Origin: Entoloma clypeatum
Lineage: Eukaryota > Basidiomycota > Agaricomycetes > Agaricales > Entolomataceae
Assembly: GCA_963565915.1 (NCBI GenBank)
Contig: OY751486.1
Coordinates: 4,340,001 to 4,404,000, forward strand
DNA: 64,000 bases
Reading direction: 5' to 3'
Positions 11,556-22,019 of the stretch are shown one piece after another. The position numbers were made by a program, and so were the translations under genes. The number at the start of each line of letters is the position of its first letter. Positions within the stretch are counted from its first letter, which is position 1. A model generated the notes under the pieces. It saw nothing but the letters and a program-made list of their open reading frames with translations. It was not told the origin of the DNA and did no database searches.

Positions 11556-12196
11556 ATGTCCAAATCTTCCGCCTTCTCCCTCGTACTCCTGACTGCCGCT
11601 CTTTTTTGCAGTAGTGTCTCTGCGCAAGGCCCCGTAGCTTCAATCAGTTCTGCATCGTCATCAAAATGCCTCCAAGTTCGCAAATCCAAGTTCGCCGACG
11701 GCACTGCCGTTGAAATGTAGGCTTTGACATGTGATCTTATGTTTATTCCCTTTCCTTACATTTTTATCGCTTAGGCACGACTGCAACAATAGTACAAGCC
11801 AACAATGGGAAATCTTCTCCGGCCTCACCGAGATCATTGTAGCAGACCCAGAGCTATCTAGAAAGTTGTGTGTTGATGCAAAAACTGGTGAGTGATGTTG
11901 ATGTAGGTTAATGTTTAAACGATGTGAACTGAGGCATACCAGTCGACAGCTCTAGCGAAGTCGTGATCTGGGAGTGCAATCAAAACCCCTGGCAGCAATG
12001 GATCTATACCGACGATGGATTGCTTACCCTCGCTAACAATACCAGTTCGTTTCCCCTCTGCTCTTGTTGACTATCACTGAAACGTGTTTCATAAGACCTA
12101 TGCCTTGACGTTCCTAATTCTAGCACTCGTAATGGCGTACAGGTACAAACATACCCTTGCGATGGAGGATTGAATCAGGTGTGGAACTTGGTTTAG
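11556..12196 (+). CDS. Secreted ricin B-type lectin (beta-trefoil)
   Basis: Four exons (11556-11716, 11775-11887, 11943-12044, 12096-12196) give 158 residues with matching phases. A signal peptide (SLVLLTAALF... ending near VSA) covers about residues 1-23. One beta-trefoil follows, with three QxW-type repeats: QQWEIF, QQWIY and QVWNL, each preceded by a CLQV, LCVD or LCLD strand. Ricin-B folds bind sugars, and secreted single-domain forms are common in basidiomycetes. The protein ends right after the last QxW, the usual end of the fold. It lies between the two arms of the inverted duplication and looks intact. Confidence 0.85.
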
Positions 12197-12483
12197 TGAC
12201 GAATAGTTGGTGGGCAATGGGCATGGTGCCATGATCACGTTTACCTTACTGTGTTCCCTTGCAATCCACGACATTTGCGAATGACATAGTACATAGCTCC
12301 AAAAGGGACTACATAGGAATCCTACCCGCGACGTGAATATTACTTGTGTTTCCCCTTCCGCCCCGGGAAGGTTCACAGTTGTGAGTGACTATATACAGTA
12401 TTGCTATCCAAAACAAAAGAATAACACCTCTTCCTGAGACCATGATGAACGCGTAGCCTGTGTATGCGTTTTGACGGCGGCAC

Positions 12484-13818
12484 GTGACAACACCTTTCCC
12501 ACCGGCGTTGGAAGTCGCTGGGTCTTCGTCTCGACGATTTGAATGCTCTGCTACCTTTCTGCGACGTTCTCACCGCAATGGTCACAACTCTACCGCCAGA
12601 TTCTATGGCTCTAAAGCGCATTCCCCGTTCAAAATCGTATTGATGGGGCGTGATGAATTCTCATGCATTGTTCTTCGTGAACTTCAAGTTCATGCGGCAA
12701 AAGTATATCATCTACTTATCCCGACCTGATTACAGCGAACTTGGTGGCATTTCAGATGTCTGGGAGAATATCTTCATTGCGACGACTCCGGATGTAAAAG
12801 TCCTGCCGGATGTGAGATAACCATGCCTGGGAAGTTGCCCACATCGTGACGAAAGGATTTTTTTGCAGCACCCTTGAGACTTCTTGGAGAATCTCTTAAG
12901 ATTCCGGTGCACAAACCAAAGCCAAGTTTAGACAGTGGAAGGTGCGTTAGTTTGTCTGCAATTCAGTTTACAACTTTCTCGACGTTTTCAACAGCCTCCA
13001 CAACCTTTTTCTGCGGCTGACCCACCACCACCGAATCACATTGTCGTGAATGCCTCCTTTCGCCGCATCCTTTCACCGTCTCTGGTCGCTCTCGAGTGGT
13101 CGGTCTCCTGCAATAGCCTCGTATGTAGGCTAATGAATCTCGTTAGAAAGCCCTTATATGAGGGCGCGATGTTCCCCGGAAGTACGAAATACTTTAGCGC
13201 ATGTGGGTGCCAGGCTCTTGGTGTCTGTCCTGCGGGATATGTGGTTGGGAAAGGTCAGTTGTCCCAATAGCATACAGAACCTTGGTTTACTAGAGATTTG
13301 CAGGCAAGGTTAGTACCGCAAGGTCTCATTGGGACTCTGCCGCACGCACCAGCTATTACAGCTGACGACTCCGTCATCGATTTCAGCACCATGTCTGCTG
13401 AATCTATAGTAAATCGGTATTGTGCGATCTGTCATCACAATTTGGGCGTCTTGCGAGTTATGTCATCTCAAATCTGCTCTTCATCGACGTAGCGTGCAAT
13501 TATAACATTCCTACCCTCCGGGAAAACTCTGCAACTTCATTCACCTGAAATACTCGACACTTCTCCTGTGGAGCTCTCCCTAAAGCCTGGGGCTGCAACG
13601 CTCCAGAAATCTACGCAGACTTTGATCATCCGTTGTGCCGATGGACCGGCCCTCGGCGTTCCACTAGTAAAGCAAGAGGGCAAAGCATTGGTCGTCGCAA
13701 AGAATTGGTGGAATGGCGCCAAGGGTTGGGCTTGGTGGAGAATGGCCAGCTCTACTTTCCGCTTGAAGCTGTGGACAGAACTGCGTCTTCGGATCTGGCT
13801 ATATGCCCCAATGAATGA
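12484..13818 (+). pseudogene. Decayed methionyl-tRNA formyltransferase
   Basis: Fragments in several frames line up in order with mitochondrial methionyl-tRNA formyltransferase. They are FKIVLMGRDEFSCIVLREL (12635 area), DVWENIFIATTPDVKV, APLRLLGESLKIPVH, DPPPPNHIVVNASF with RILSPSLVAL, DDSVIDFSTMSAESIVNRY, LIIRCADGPALGVPLVKQEG, and GLGLVENGQLYF. The frame must change repeatedly: near both early splice sites (each one base short), around 12955, between 13100 and 13330, and near 13725. The segment that should hold the formyl-donor and HPSLLP-type active-site motifs is absent or unreadable. The enzyme formylates initiator Met-tRNA in mitochondria, so another copy may exist elsewhere. Identity is firm, exact breakpoints are not. 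Confidence 0.72.
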
Positions 13819-13850
13819 GAAGTTGCTCTATCCATGACTTCACCAATGAC

Positions 13851-14104
13851 GCGCACCATCCCTCCCTACCACATCTCTCTTCTCTTCGGCTAAGTTCATC
13901 GACGTTCCGAGACCCTCCTCAAGAAAGACACTGGAATCTGTCCTGGTCCCTCTGTCTCTCGCAGTGGTACCCTTGTCGCGCACCATCCCTCCCTACCACA
14001 TCTCTCTTCTCTTCGGCTAAGTTCATCGACGTTCCGAGACCCTCCTCAAGAAAGACACTGGAATCTGTCCTGGTCCCTCTGTCTCTCGCAGTGGTACCCT
14101 TGTC
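13851..14104 (+). repeat. Perfect tandem duplication, 127 bp x 2
   Basis: 13851-13977 and 13978-14104 appear identical base for base. The unit starts GCGCACCATCC and ends GTACCCTTGTC. It creates a 97-codon open frame with a repeated peptide in two frames, which is a by-product and not a gene. Confidence 0.9.
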
Positions 14105-15137
14105 TTGAGCTCGGTAAATTCAAGCTATCTTTAAGGGCACCTTACACCACGGGTAGGAGACAGCCTCATACCGACTGGACTTTCCTTTTGAGAAAATTAT
14201 TATTTCCTGCAGGCGGTTTTCAGCATGTGTACACGTCCTTGATCGTGGCGGAGGCGTCAAGCTAACCACAAACCACACGGCAAAATGCAGCTTGAACGCT
14301 GACAAGTTCGAGTAATCTGTTGTTCACCGCACGGTTCCCGTTTGATGCCTAAATATTCTGCTACAGAACGAAAGGGGGACCAGTCAGGCGCATCTCTAGG
14401 GACTCAGGTAACGATAACGTCATGAGGTTCTGGACCGAGGCTTACAATCAGCCTTGTTGATGCATATGAAGCATGCAAGGCGTATTGCTACGTATGAGGC
14501 TGAGGCACCGCCTGGCAACATCCGAGGACTGAGAGACCGGTGTCGACGTGGCAAGACGCGGTGGCTTGCTCGGAGACACCGAGGTACGCCGACGTGACGG
14601 CGGTATCCCTCAAAGATGTTACTGAGCTCCCCGAAGATGGACGCTTAGGACCTTGTATTGGACAGCTGCAGGAGCTCGAGTTGGGAGGGGAACCGTTTAC
14701 AGCCTGGAAACCGATGACGACTTGAAGCGCTGGACTATATCAAAATTGACTTGGCCTTGATCGGCTCCCCCTCGACTAAAGCGCACAGAACTATATCAAT
14801 ACCAGAGACCGAGACCGAACAACTACAACCAGAGAAGCAAGAATCAGGCGAACAGGGGTATCCATGGATGCCATTTCTTGGACTTAGTCCTACTACCACA
14901 CCGTCCATGAGCGCGAAATCACCATGGAACTACGCGCATCCTCTTGAAAGACCCTCCGACATTCGGCACCGTTCTGGATAGATAAAAGCCGCTGGGCCTT
15001 CATTCCTTACTAGCTAACTTCCCTTTCCTTTTTATCACCCCAACAAGTCCTTCTTCCAAATTCACCAGTACGTGCATCCTGTTTCCACGTCGTCAAGGTT
15101 CCAGGCGTCCAACCTTGTGACACAGAGAATACCTACA
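14105..15137. other. Unassigned DNA and shared upstream flank
   Basis: 14105-14577 shows no gene, repeat or RNA that I can support. 14578-15137 is the arm-B copy of the upstream flank and probably promoter of the secreted-protein gene. Short open frames here (61 and 76 codons) are not kept in the other arm. Confidence 0.4.
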
Positions 15138-16390
15138 ATGTCGTACAAGCCCGTCGCTCTGGCACTTTTCTTCTGTTCTCCTTTCGTATTGTCTCTTCCA
15201 GCAGGGAAGCAAGGAGTTCCTCAAGGTGACTACTAATGACACTACCACGAGCGATGACCCTCTGATGCGTTCGACTGGGTATGCAGTCCAACACTTACCG
15301 TTTGGATTGGGTGAGACCGCTGCTGGGGCCCTCCAGACATTCACGGGCGCTTGTGAGTATCGTAATTCAGTTTGTTATCCTCGGCTAATTTAGACAAAAT
15401 TGTAGTGGGCGGGCAGGCCGCTCCCCCTGTTACCACGGGCGGGCAGGGCTTCCAGGTCGCTGGTCAGACATTCCCAGATAAAGGTGCTGCTCTCGGACGG
15501 TCCTGCGATGTCCAGCACACCAATTGTGTTGAATTCGCAAACTCTGCAGTTGGGAGGGTTGCAGGACTGACGGTCGCTCAATGTGACGAGCAGAATATCA
15601 AGTGCCACGCGGTTACAGCTGATACCCCGCCTTCCAAACCACCTTCTGCGTTGCCGCCTGCTGCGCCGGCTCCCGCAGCCCCGAAGACACCGAATACCCC
15701 GTACGTTGTCAATCTGGAGGTCTTCTGCAGCACTTACGACTCATATCTAGCAATACGTCCCCTCCATCCCCCGGGAGGCGTGACTTGCGGATGGTTGTCC
15801 GCCAGGCGGGTAACAAAGGCGCTGCTCCCACAACCTCCTGCGATAGTCAACACGAGAAATGTCTCGATCTCGCAAACTCTGCAGCAGGACACGCTGAAGG
15901 ACTGACGGTCGCTCAGTGTGACGAGCAGAACACCAAGTGTCTCGCTGATAATTCGCCGTCCCAACGACCCTCCGCATCGTCACCGGCCGCGCAGGCTCCT
16001 GCGGCCCCGAAGACACCGAATACCCCGTAGGTTGCCAAACCGGAAGTCTTCTGCAGTACTTACGACTCAGATCTAGCAATACGGCTCCTGTATCCCCGGG
16101 AACTCCCCAGACATCCGAAGGTGCTTGTGAGTATCACAAGTTCATACATTGAGCTAAGCTGAAGAAAATGTCAGCGGGAAATGATGTCGCATCCCTTGGG
16201 AGGCGTGGCTTTATCCAGGTCGCCGGCGAGGCAGACAAGGGCGCTGCTTGCGATGATAAATATAACAAATGTCTCGCTGCCGCTAACTCAGCAGTCGGAC
16301 GAGCTGCGGGACAAACGGTGGGCCAGTGTGAGCAGCAGAAGACTGAGTGTCGGGCAACTCCCTCCAACTGAAGGTAGATTAGTGTGGCAT
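14578..16390 (+). repeat. Inverted duplication, arm B
   Basis: Partner of about 5350-6890 on the opposite strand. It is longer because the gene inside has an extra Cys module and intron. Similarity starts near 14578 and stops within about 20 nt after the stop codon at 16371. The spacer between arms (about 7.7 kb) carries the membrane protein, lectin and formyltransferase remnant. Confidence 0.75.
15138..16371 (+). CDS. Small secreted Cys-module protein, copy B (three modules)
   Basis: Six exons (15138-15225, 15287-15352, 15406-15700, 15751-16026, 16077-16126, 16175-16371) give 323 residues with all phases consistent. A signal peptide (MSYKPVALALFF...) is followed by three modules, each C-x6-C-x18-C-x6-C with an ANSA core: SCDVQHTNC, SCDSQHEKC and ACDDKYNKC begin them. 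Modules are joined by Ala/Pro linkers ending PKTPNTP, each interrupted by an intron at the same codon. That points to growth by exon duplication. The middle module lacks the internal intron of the third. Role unknown; secretion is the only firm inference. Exon 3 might start 12 nt earlier (15394). Copy A has one readable module plus stranded exons. Confidence 0.68.
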
Positions 16391-16800
16391 GAAGTTTTAG
16401 ATATTCCTTGCTTCTTGCATTCTCCTCGACAGAGTCCTTGGCTTTGGATTTGGTCGTTAGCGTCTTGCGTATTTGCATGAGTTCTGGAAAATTAGCATGC
16501 CAGCTTGGCAACTTACATCTTGAATGCAATAGACGTGGCAATCTGTGGCAATCCATCCTACCAAAATATCCTGAATCGCCTCTCACCTGTTGCTCCGATG
16601 GCCTTTCAAAGATTACACTGTGTCCTGTCATGATGAAGGATACCTAGGCGCGGATACATCGGATGAGTTTAGTAAATCGTTGGTCTCATCCTTTCATTTG
16701 TCTTCGTCCAACTCAGCGACCATATCCTACTGAGGGGTCTGGAAAGGTGATACTTTCTGCCAGCCCTCGAGCATGAGATTTTACGACTTCAGAGAATATG
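16372..16800. other. Intergenic, nothing recognised
   Basis: Short open frames only; no family motif, repeat or RNA gene seen. Confidence 0.4.
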
Positions 16801-17607
16801 ATTGCTCTTCCTGCCATGTGCGGTGAAGGGATCCACTCAAAGCCACGGCTTCCGCTGGAAATTCATGACAAGATCATGCCGCTTTCCCTTCGTGACCGCA
16901 TCACCTTCATGACCTCCACCGTCCTTGTCGACAAGACATGAATGTCTATCGTTATGCAGACGTCTACATCCTTTATCTCGATAAGTATATGGGGATGCAA
17001 GTCCTGCCACAAACACGGCCTCTGTCGATCTGTTACCATATACGATGACTGTTTCAACATGAGAAGCTTCTGAAAACTTCGTCGACTTTCACGCTTCAAG
17101 TTTCTGTACTGCCCCAATCCAGATTTCCATGGCCGTCGAGCACAACTGTATGTGCTGCCTCTGCTGCATCCCGACAGAGATCACAGATTTGACGCTGGAA
17201 GTGCGATATCTCGGACGCTTTACTAGACGATGCGAGTGTAGGAACGGCATCGCTCCCGCATTTGTTGCCTTACTGTCAAGGGGGCTAGGGAAGATTTCAT
17301 CTTATACATAGTTTCTCCAGCCTTTGGGCCACATCTAGAGACGCTGTATATTGACGGGGCGATCAAACCTTCAGACACAAAAGGTGTACTCATCTTGAAG
17401 GAAGACGTTAAACAGATTCTTATTGGGGACTGCTGGGCGGGTCACCTCATCGAGGAGAGGGCTAGATGTCAGCGAGGAATCAGATTGTCCCAAACATACA
17501 TATGTAGTATTCGCGATCGGCCTTCACAGTGTTTGAGCACCACATCCATCACCGCACCGACCGGAGTCCACTACTTGTATGCTGGTGGATATCTGGACAC
17601 CCCGTAA
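16801..17607 (+). pseudogene. Decayed gene of unknown function (F-box-like N-terminus)
   Basis: Fragments in changing frames look like one disrupted protein: LPLEIHDKI with SLRDRITFMTS (an F-box-like start as in many agaric paralogs), YRYADVYILYLDKY, TEITDLTLEVRYLG, and HLETLYIDGAIKPS followed by KEDVKQILIGDCWAG and a run open to 17607. Stops and shifts separate the pieces. I recall similar large paralogous families in Agaricomycetes but cannot name this one. It lies directly upstream of the ligase gene, same strand. Confidence 0.38.
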
Positions 17608-17609
17608 TC

Positions 17610-18930
17610 ATGCATACTCCACCAACCTCTTTTTCGGCTGAGGAATACTTCGCCACACAACCACCACCACCCTCTCTTGAACACGACATCAGCGGGGTTC
17701 GAGATTTCGTGGCCAGACAGGGTAAAGAAGGTCGAAATGTCGTTCTCGTGACGGTGCGTCGTCCCTGGTCTCACCGTTATCGGCATTGATCAAATGCTGG
17801 GCATCTTTAGAGTGGTGGAACAACCGTCCCGTTGGAGCTCAATGTGTGAGGCTGCCCTGTAATAGATACGGTGAACGTCGATTGACCTTTGTTGGCTAAT
17901 CCAGTGTACGTTTCTTGGACAACTTCAGTGCAGGTCGGTCCCGTCGCCTTTCTTCTTCTTCTCGGCGGTCCTCATGATCATACAGGAACTCGAGGCGCGA
18001 CTTCTGCGGAATACTTTCTGAAAGCAGGATATGCGGTCATATTCATGCATCGTCAGTTCAGCCTGCAGCCCTTCAGCAGGCATTACTCCCACTCGACGAA
18101 TCCCTTCCTCGATTTCCTCGAGATCGAGCATTCGAAAGATGGCACAGCCTCCCCACCAGGAATATGCGTCGCCCGCGACATGCGTGCAGACGTCGTGGAA
18201 GTCCTGACAGTCTATAAATCGGTACAGGCTGCCGGCACGCTCCATACGATGACGTTCGTTACCGTGAACGACTATCTTTGGCTTCTACGCGCCGTCAGCC
18301 AAGAACTGTCTGTTCTCAGGAGGAAGGCTATGTACTATCTTGCCGCAGCCGTCAGTGATTTCTTCCTTCCAAGACAAAAAATGGCATGTAAGTTTACTCT
18401 GTTGAGCGGTACAGGCGTCTGATCGTTTATCCCTAGTCTGAGCATAAGATCCAGTCTGGCAAAGGCAGTCTTCAGATTGAAATGGATCAAGTGCCGAAAA
18501 TTCTGAAACCGATGGTCGAGGAATGGTCGAGGGGCGGTTTCGTTGTTTCTTTCAAGGTCCGTTTCCTATATTTGTTATGTCAGGCATATCCACACTTCTC
18601 TGCTAGCTGGAAACCGATAACCAGCTACTCATTCCTAAAGCCCGTGATGCACTCGTCCGATATGGTCACCAAGTGGTGATCGGAAACGATCTTCATCGGC
18701 GCAAATTTGAGGTCGTCTTTGTGTCGCCCAAGCCCTCCACAAGTGGTCGTCCTGCCGAAGGGAAAAACACGACGCAGGACGATTCACCTTTCACGGAAAC
18801 ATGGCTCCGGATCCCCACCTTACCTCCAACGCATACCCCTAGCCCGCACCAGACCAAAGAGATCGAAGAGGACATCGTGGCAGAGCTCGTGCAAAGACAT
18901 GAGCATTGGATAGAGCAAGAGCATTCCTAA
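17610..18930 (+). CDS. Phosphopantothenate-cysteine ligase (CoA synthesis)
   Basis: Six exons (17610-17753, 17811-17845, 17905-17933, 17986-18383, 18437-18556, 18607-18930) give 349 residues. Motifs: SGGTTVPLE (nucleotide binding), VRFLDNFSAGTRG, MYYLAAAVSDF, KIQSGKGSLQIEMDQVPKIL, VVIGNDLHRRKFEVVFVS. These define the eukaryotic CoaB/Cab2 enzyme, which joins cysteine to 4'-phosphopantothenate in the second step of coenzyme A synthesis in the cytosol. Intron 4 has a GC donor (ATG|GCATGTAAG at 18384) in the in-frame model; the neighbouring GTAAGT at 18388 would shift the frame. The gene is otherwise unbroken and converges with the Sec2 gene, 167 nt between stops. Confidence 0.82.
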
Positions 18931-19097
18931 ATGTACTGATAGAATTGGCAAATGTATTTGTGAAATGTGCATAAACATGTATTGAGGAATTAGGAATGTC
19001 CGCTCGGGGTATCGTAATTATGATATGATGCAGGGGAAGATGTTTGGAATAACGAGAAACGTTGCACAGGGCGTTCATCAAAAGCGAGCCAAATGTT

Positions 19098-22019
19098 TCA
19101 TTGCAGCCCACCAATCCGAGCCCAGAACATCTCTTCTTTTAATTTGACAATCTCCTTCCATGCCCTTTCCTCCCAAGTCGTATCCCCTACGTAAACTTCT
19201 CCATCTTCCCTGGGATTCGTTGCCTGGTCATCCTCAGGCTTCGTCGCACCATCACGAGGTTTCGTGTCGATCTGAAGCTTGGCCAACTTTTCGTCGCCAG
19301 TCACTTCTGCGTTCTCGTCAGGTTTTCCCACCTCGACATCCTGTCCACCCTGCTCCTCCATATCCGTATCCTTGACGGTCCGCGTTCCAGGTTCAATGCT
19401 TAAAATCGCCTTTGCCGACTCCGCAACCGTGCCGTCTATTCCTGCTGACTCGTCTACCTGTGCTTTCGAATCCACAACTGTCACGTTCTCCGAACTGGGA
19501 TTCGACTTCGCATCGAACATTATATCTGACGTAGTAGACGTAGAGGCAGGAGATATAGGGCCCTCCAGTAAAACTTCAGTCGTCTCTGTGGTATCCGCAC
19601 CCACCTCATCTGGTGGTATGGAGGGAGCAAATGCCATCTTGGATTGGACCTCTATGCTTGTTTCTGCTGTTGGGGGAGGTACCGTCGAAGGCTGTTGATC
19701 TTCTTTCAATTCCACAGTTTGAGGCTGGGCAGGTGGAATACTCGAGTTCTTCTGTTCCGTCTTGGTCCCCGTCGCTTCCGTCGGCGGTATCCGGGGACTG
19801 GAAGGAGTGGCAGGTCTTGGAGAACCGCCATAAATGTGAGGAGGTGGCCGAGAAGGTCGCGCTGCTGCCCTTCTTGGCAGCGGTGGGGGAGTGGTTGTCG
19901 CCGTCGGGGCTAGAGGGCTGGAAGGGTGACTCAGAATGACAGGCGTATGCGGCCGAGAATCTGGAAGGGGGATATTGGATGGTGTCATTGGCCGACGGGG
20001 AGGTCTGACTGGTGCACGAGAGGGCAACGTAGGGATCGGTTTGGGAGACGGAGAGGCCCGGTCCTTGACATCACTCGCTTCTGTAGGAGGCATATTTGCA
20101 GTCGAGGATGCTGGAGGGAGACGGACCTCACTACCCTTCGGAAGTGCTGGAGGTAGAGAACGCTTGACAGGAGCATGGGCCGCTGCTATGCTTGGATGAG
20201 TAGGTGGAGGACTTGGAGCAGGTCTTCCATCCTGCTCTAGAGATTCCTTCTTCTGTGTTTCAACCTCGGGTGATTTCTTGGGTGGAGTTGGAGGTCGGGA
20301 CCCTGCTTTTTTCGCTTTGTCACCCTCCCCCCAGTTCAAAGCGGTCGTCATGCCCCACAGTCCCCTGCGCCTTGGTGGCACAGGCGGCTTCTCGTCCACA
20401 GGGGAAGGGGTGATAGTAGGGAGGGGCAGGCTGGGCACTTCCTCTTCCCATATTTTCTCAACTATGCCAGTGCGTACGAAGGCCCATAGGGTGCAAGTCG
20501 TGCGCAAGCGCGCCAAACACCATTTGCTCGTGCAGAGTGGGTAAATTGTTGTAGATTGAGAGGGATTCGGATAATTTGTGGAAGGACGTTGATCAGATCG
20601 GGTTTGCTGAGATGACGATGGGCCGGCCGTCGTCCTTTGGGGTAAAGGAGGTGGTGGAGCAGATAGAGTGGATGATGAGGACGATGTAAGACGGAAGATG
20701 AACACTTGGGGAGGGTATGGTTGAGTAGAAGTCAGTTGTGAGTTCGTCGACGATTGCGACGACTTCCTGAATAGAGCAGTTGACCACGGTAAATTTGAGT
20801 TCGTCTGCGCGAGGGCGGGAGGATAGGGTACAGAAGGGGTACCGTTATTACTGGTGGCTTCCAGGATTGTGGAATGAACAGGAGTTCCACACAGGGCACA
20901 CGAAATGGTGCCGGTGTTGCTATTGAGACTGGGAATTACTGTTTTTGAAGATGTCGATTCTTGTAGTAGGGCAGTCGACGATATCGGCTCAATCGTCAAC
21001 TGGCCATTATGTATCGCAGACAAAACCGACCGTCTCGAGAGCCAGTTCAACGAAGGAGCGAGATCAAGACGTATAGTCGGCTCTCTGGAAGTTACAATGA
21101 GTGATCGTGGATGAAAAAAAGAGCAGGTGACTAACGAGTCTTCAGTGTGCATCCGTGTCAGGAACGGCAACGTGAGCAAGGTCGTCATGGCGGGAACTTG
21201 TTGGGAGGAGAGATGGACGGAACGCAGGTGCGCTGCAAAGAGCAGAAATTCTTGGTATGGCAGATGCGAGCTGAGCAGCTGTATCGGTCGGGTGAGGCTG
21301 TCATTGTCGTTTCTCTCCACCCACTTGCCCTTTCCCATCGACGCAGACGCTTCTTTAGCCTCCCTCTCCGCCTTTTCCTTGTCTTCTTGCAGCAATTGCA
21401 TTTGCTGCTGCATCATGCTAACAGCTTCCTCAGCACCTTTGAGAGCACGTTCCGAGTTAACAAGTTTCTCCTCGCTGCGGTGTTGAGCACGTCGAGCTTC
21501 GGCAACCATGTTATTTGCCTGCCCGAAAAGTGTCGCGCTAAGATCGTCCAAGTCTTTTTCGATATCTGCACGAGCACTCTCCGCCTGCCCGCGTTGAGCA
21601 GCTTCCTCAGTGGCTTTTTCCATCAAACGAGTGAGTTCGGCAGTAACATGGGCCTTCTCCACAAGCAATCCGTCATCCAAAGCAGAGAGGTGTTGGGTGC
21701 GTTCTAGCTCCAGTTGCGAGATCTTGAGTGACGACGCGCGAAGGGTGGATGATGCGATGTGGAGGTCATCCTCCAAGTCAGAAACTCTGTCGTATGACCT
21801 GACGAGCTTGTTGTTAAGGTCAGTGACCTGGCCGAATAGATCCTGTATCTGCGCGCGGAGAGAAGCGATAACCATTTCCTGAGCATCTGGATCTGACGAT
21901 GTGCGGCTCGTATTTTGTTTATGTCCGTTGACTTTGAGGCTCTCAGGAGGGCGCTCGCCCTCGAAGTGTTCGTCGCCTGCGACGCCGTTGGGTTTCGATT
22001 CGTCGGGAGGTTCATCCAT
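19098..22019 (-). CDS. Sec2-domain Rab GEF-like protein
   Basis: The long frame is open from 22067; the first ATG is at 22019 (MDEPPDESKP). A probable 51-nt intron (21135-21085, GTTAGT...CAG) lies inside it; removing it keeps frame and gives about 956 residues. Residues about 48-215 form a continuous coiled coil with the Sec2 signature DLDDLSATLFGQANNMVAEAR, here with E-rich flanks, the exchange module that activates Sec4/Rab8-type GTPases on secretory vesicles. A less conserved central part follows with a CALCGTPV Cys pair. Then comes a long Pro/Ser-rich disordered tail with many PPxPPRR and PPPLP-type SH3-binding motifs. The last residues are ordered again (WEERAWKEIVKLKEEMFWARIGG). GEF function is inferred from the family. 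Confidence 0.8.
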   Translation of the reverse strand: MDEPPDESKPNGVAGDEHFEGERPPESLKVNGHKQNTSRTSSDPDAQEMVIASLRAQIQDLFGQVTDLNNKLVRSYDRVSDLEDDLHIASSTLRASSLKISQLELERTQHLSALDDGLLVEKAHVTAELTRLMEKATEEAAQRGQAESARADIEKDLDDLSATLFGQANNMVAEARRAQHRSEEKLVNSERALKGAEEAVSMMQQQMQLLQEDKEKAEREAKEASASMGKGKWVERNDNDSLTRPIQLLSSHLPYQEFLLFAAHLRSVHLSSQQVPAMTTLLTLPFLTRMHTEDSLVTCSFFHPRSLIVTSREPTIRLDLAPSLNWLSRRSVLSAIHNGQLTIEPISSTALLQESTSSKTVIPSLNSNTGTISCALCGTPVHSTILEATSNNGTPSVPYPPALAQTNSNLPWSTALFRKSSQSSTNSQLTSTQPYPPQVFIFRLTSSSSSTLSAPPPPLPQRTTAGPSSSQQTRSDQRPSTNYPNPSQSTTIYPLCTSKWCLARLRTTCTLWAFVRTGIVEKIWEEEVPSLPLPTITPSPVDEKPPVPPRRRGLWGMTTALNWGEGDKAKKAGSRPPTPPKKSPEVETQKKESLEQDGRPAPSPPPTHPSIAAAHAPVKRSLPPALPKGSEVRLPPASSTANMPPTEASDVKDRASPSPKPIPTLPSRAPVRPPRRPMTPSNIPLPDSRPHTPVILSHPSSPLAPTATTTPPPLPRRAAARPSRPPPHIYGGSPRPATPSSPRIPPTEATGTKTEQKNSSIPPAQPQTVELKEDQQPSTVPPPTAETSIEVQSKMAFAPSIPPDEVGADTTETTEVLLEGPISPASTSTTSDIMFDAKSNPSSENVTVVDSKAQVDESAGIDGTVAESAKAILSIEPGTRTVKDTDMEEQGGQDVEVGKPDENAEVTGDEKLAKLQIDTKPRDGATKPEDDQATNPREDGEVYVGDTTWEERAWKEIVKLKEEMFWARIGGLQ

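Noticed and set aside
13815..14108. 97-codon open frame
   Set aside because: Created by the 127-bp tandem repeat read in two frames.
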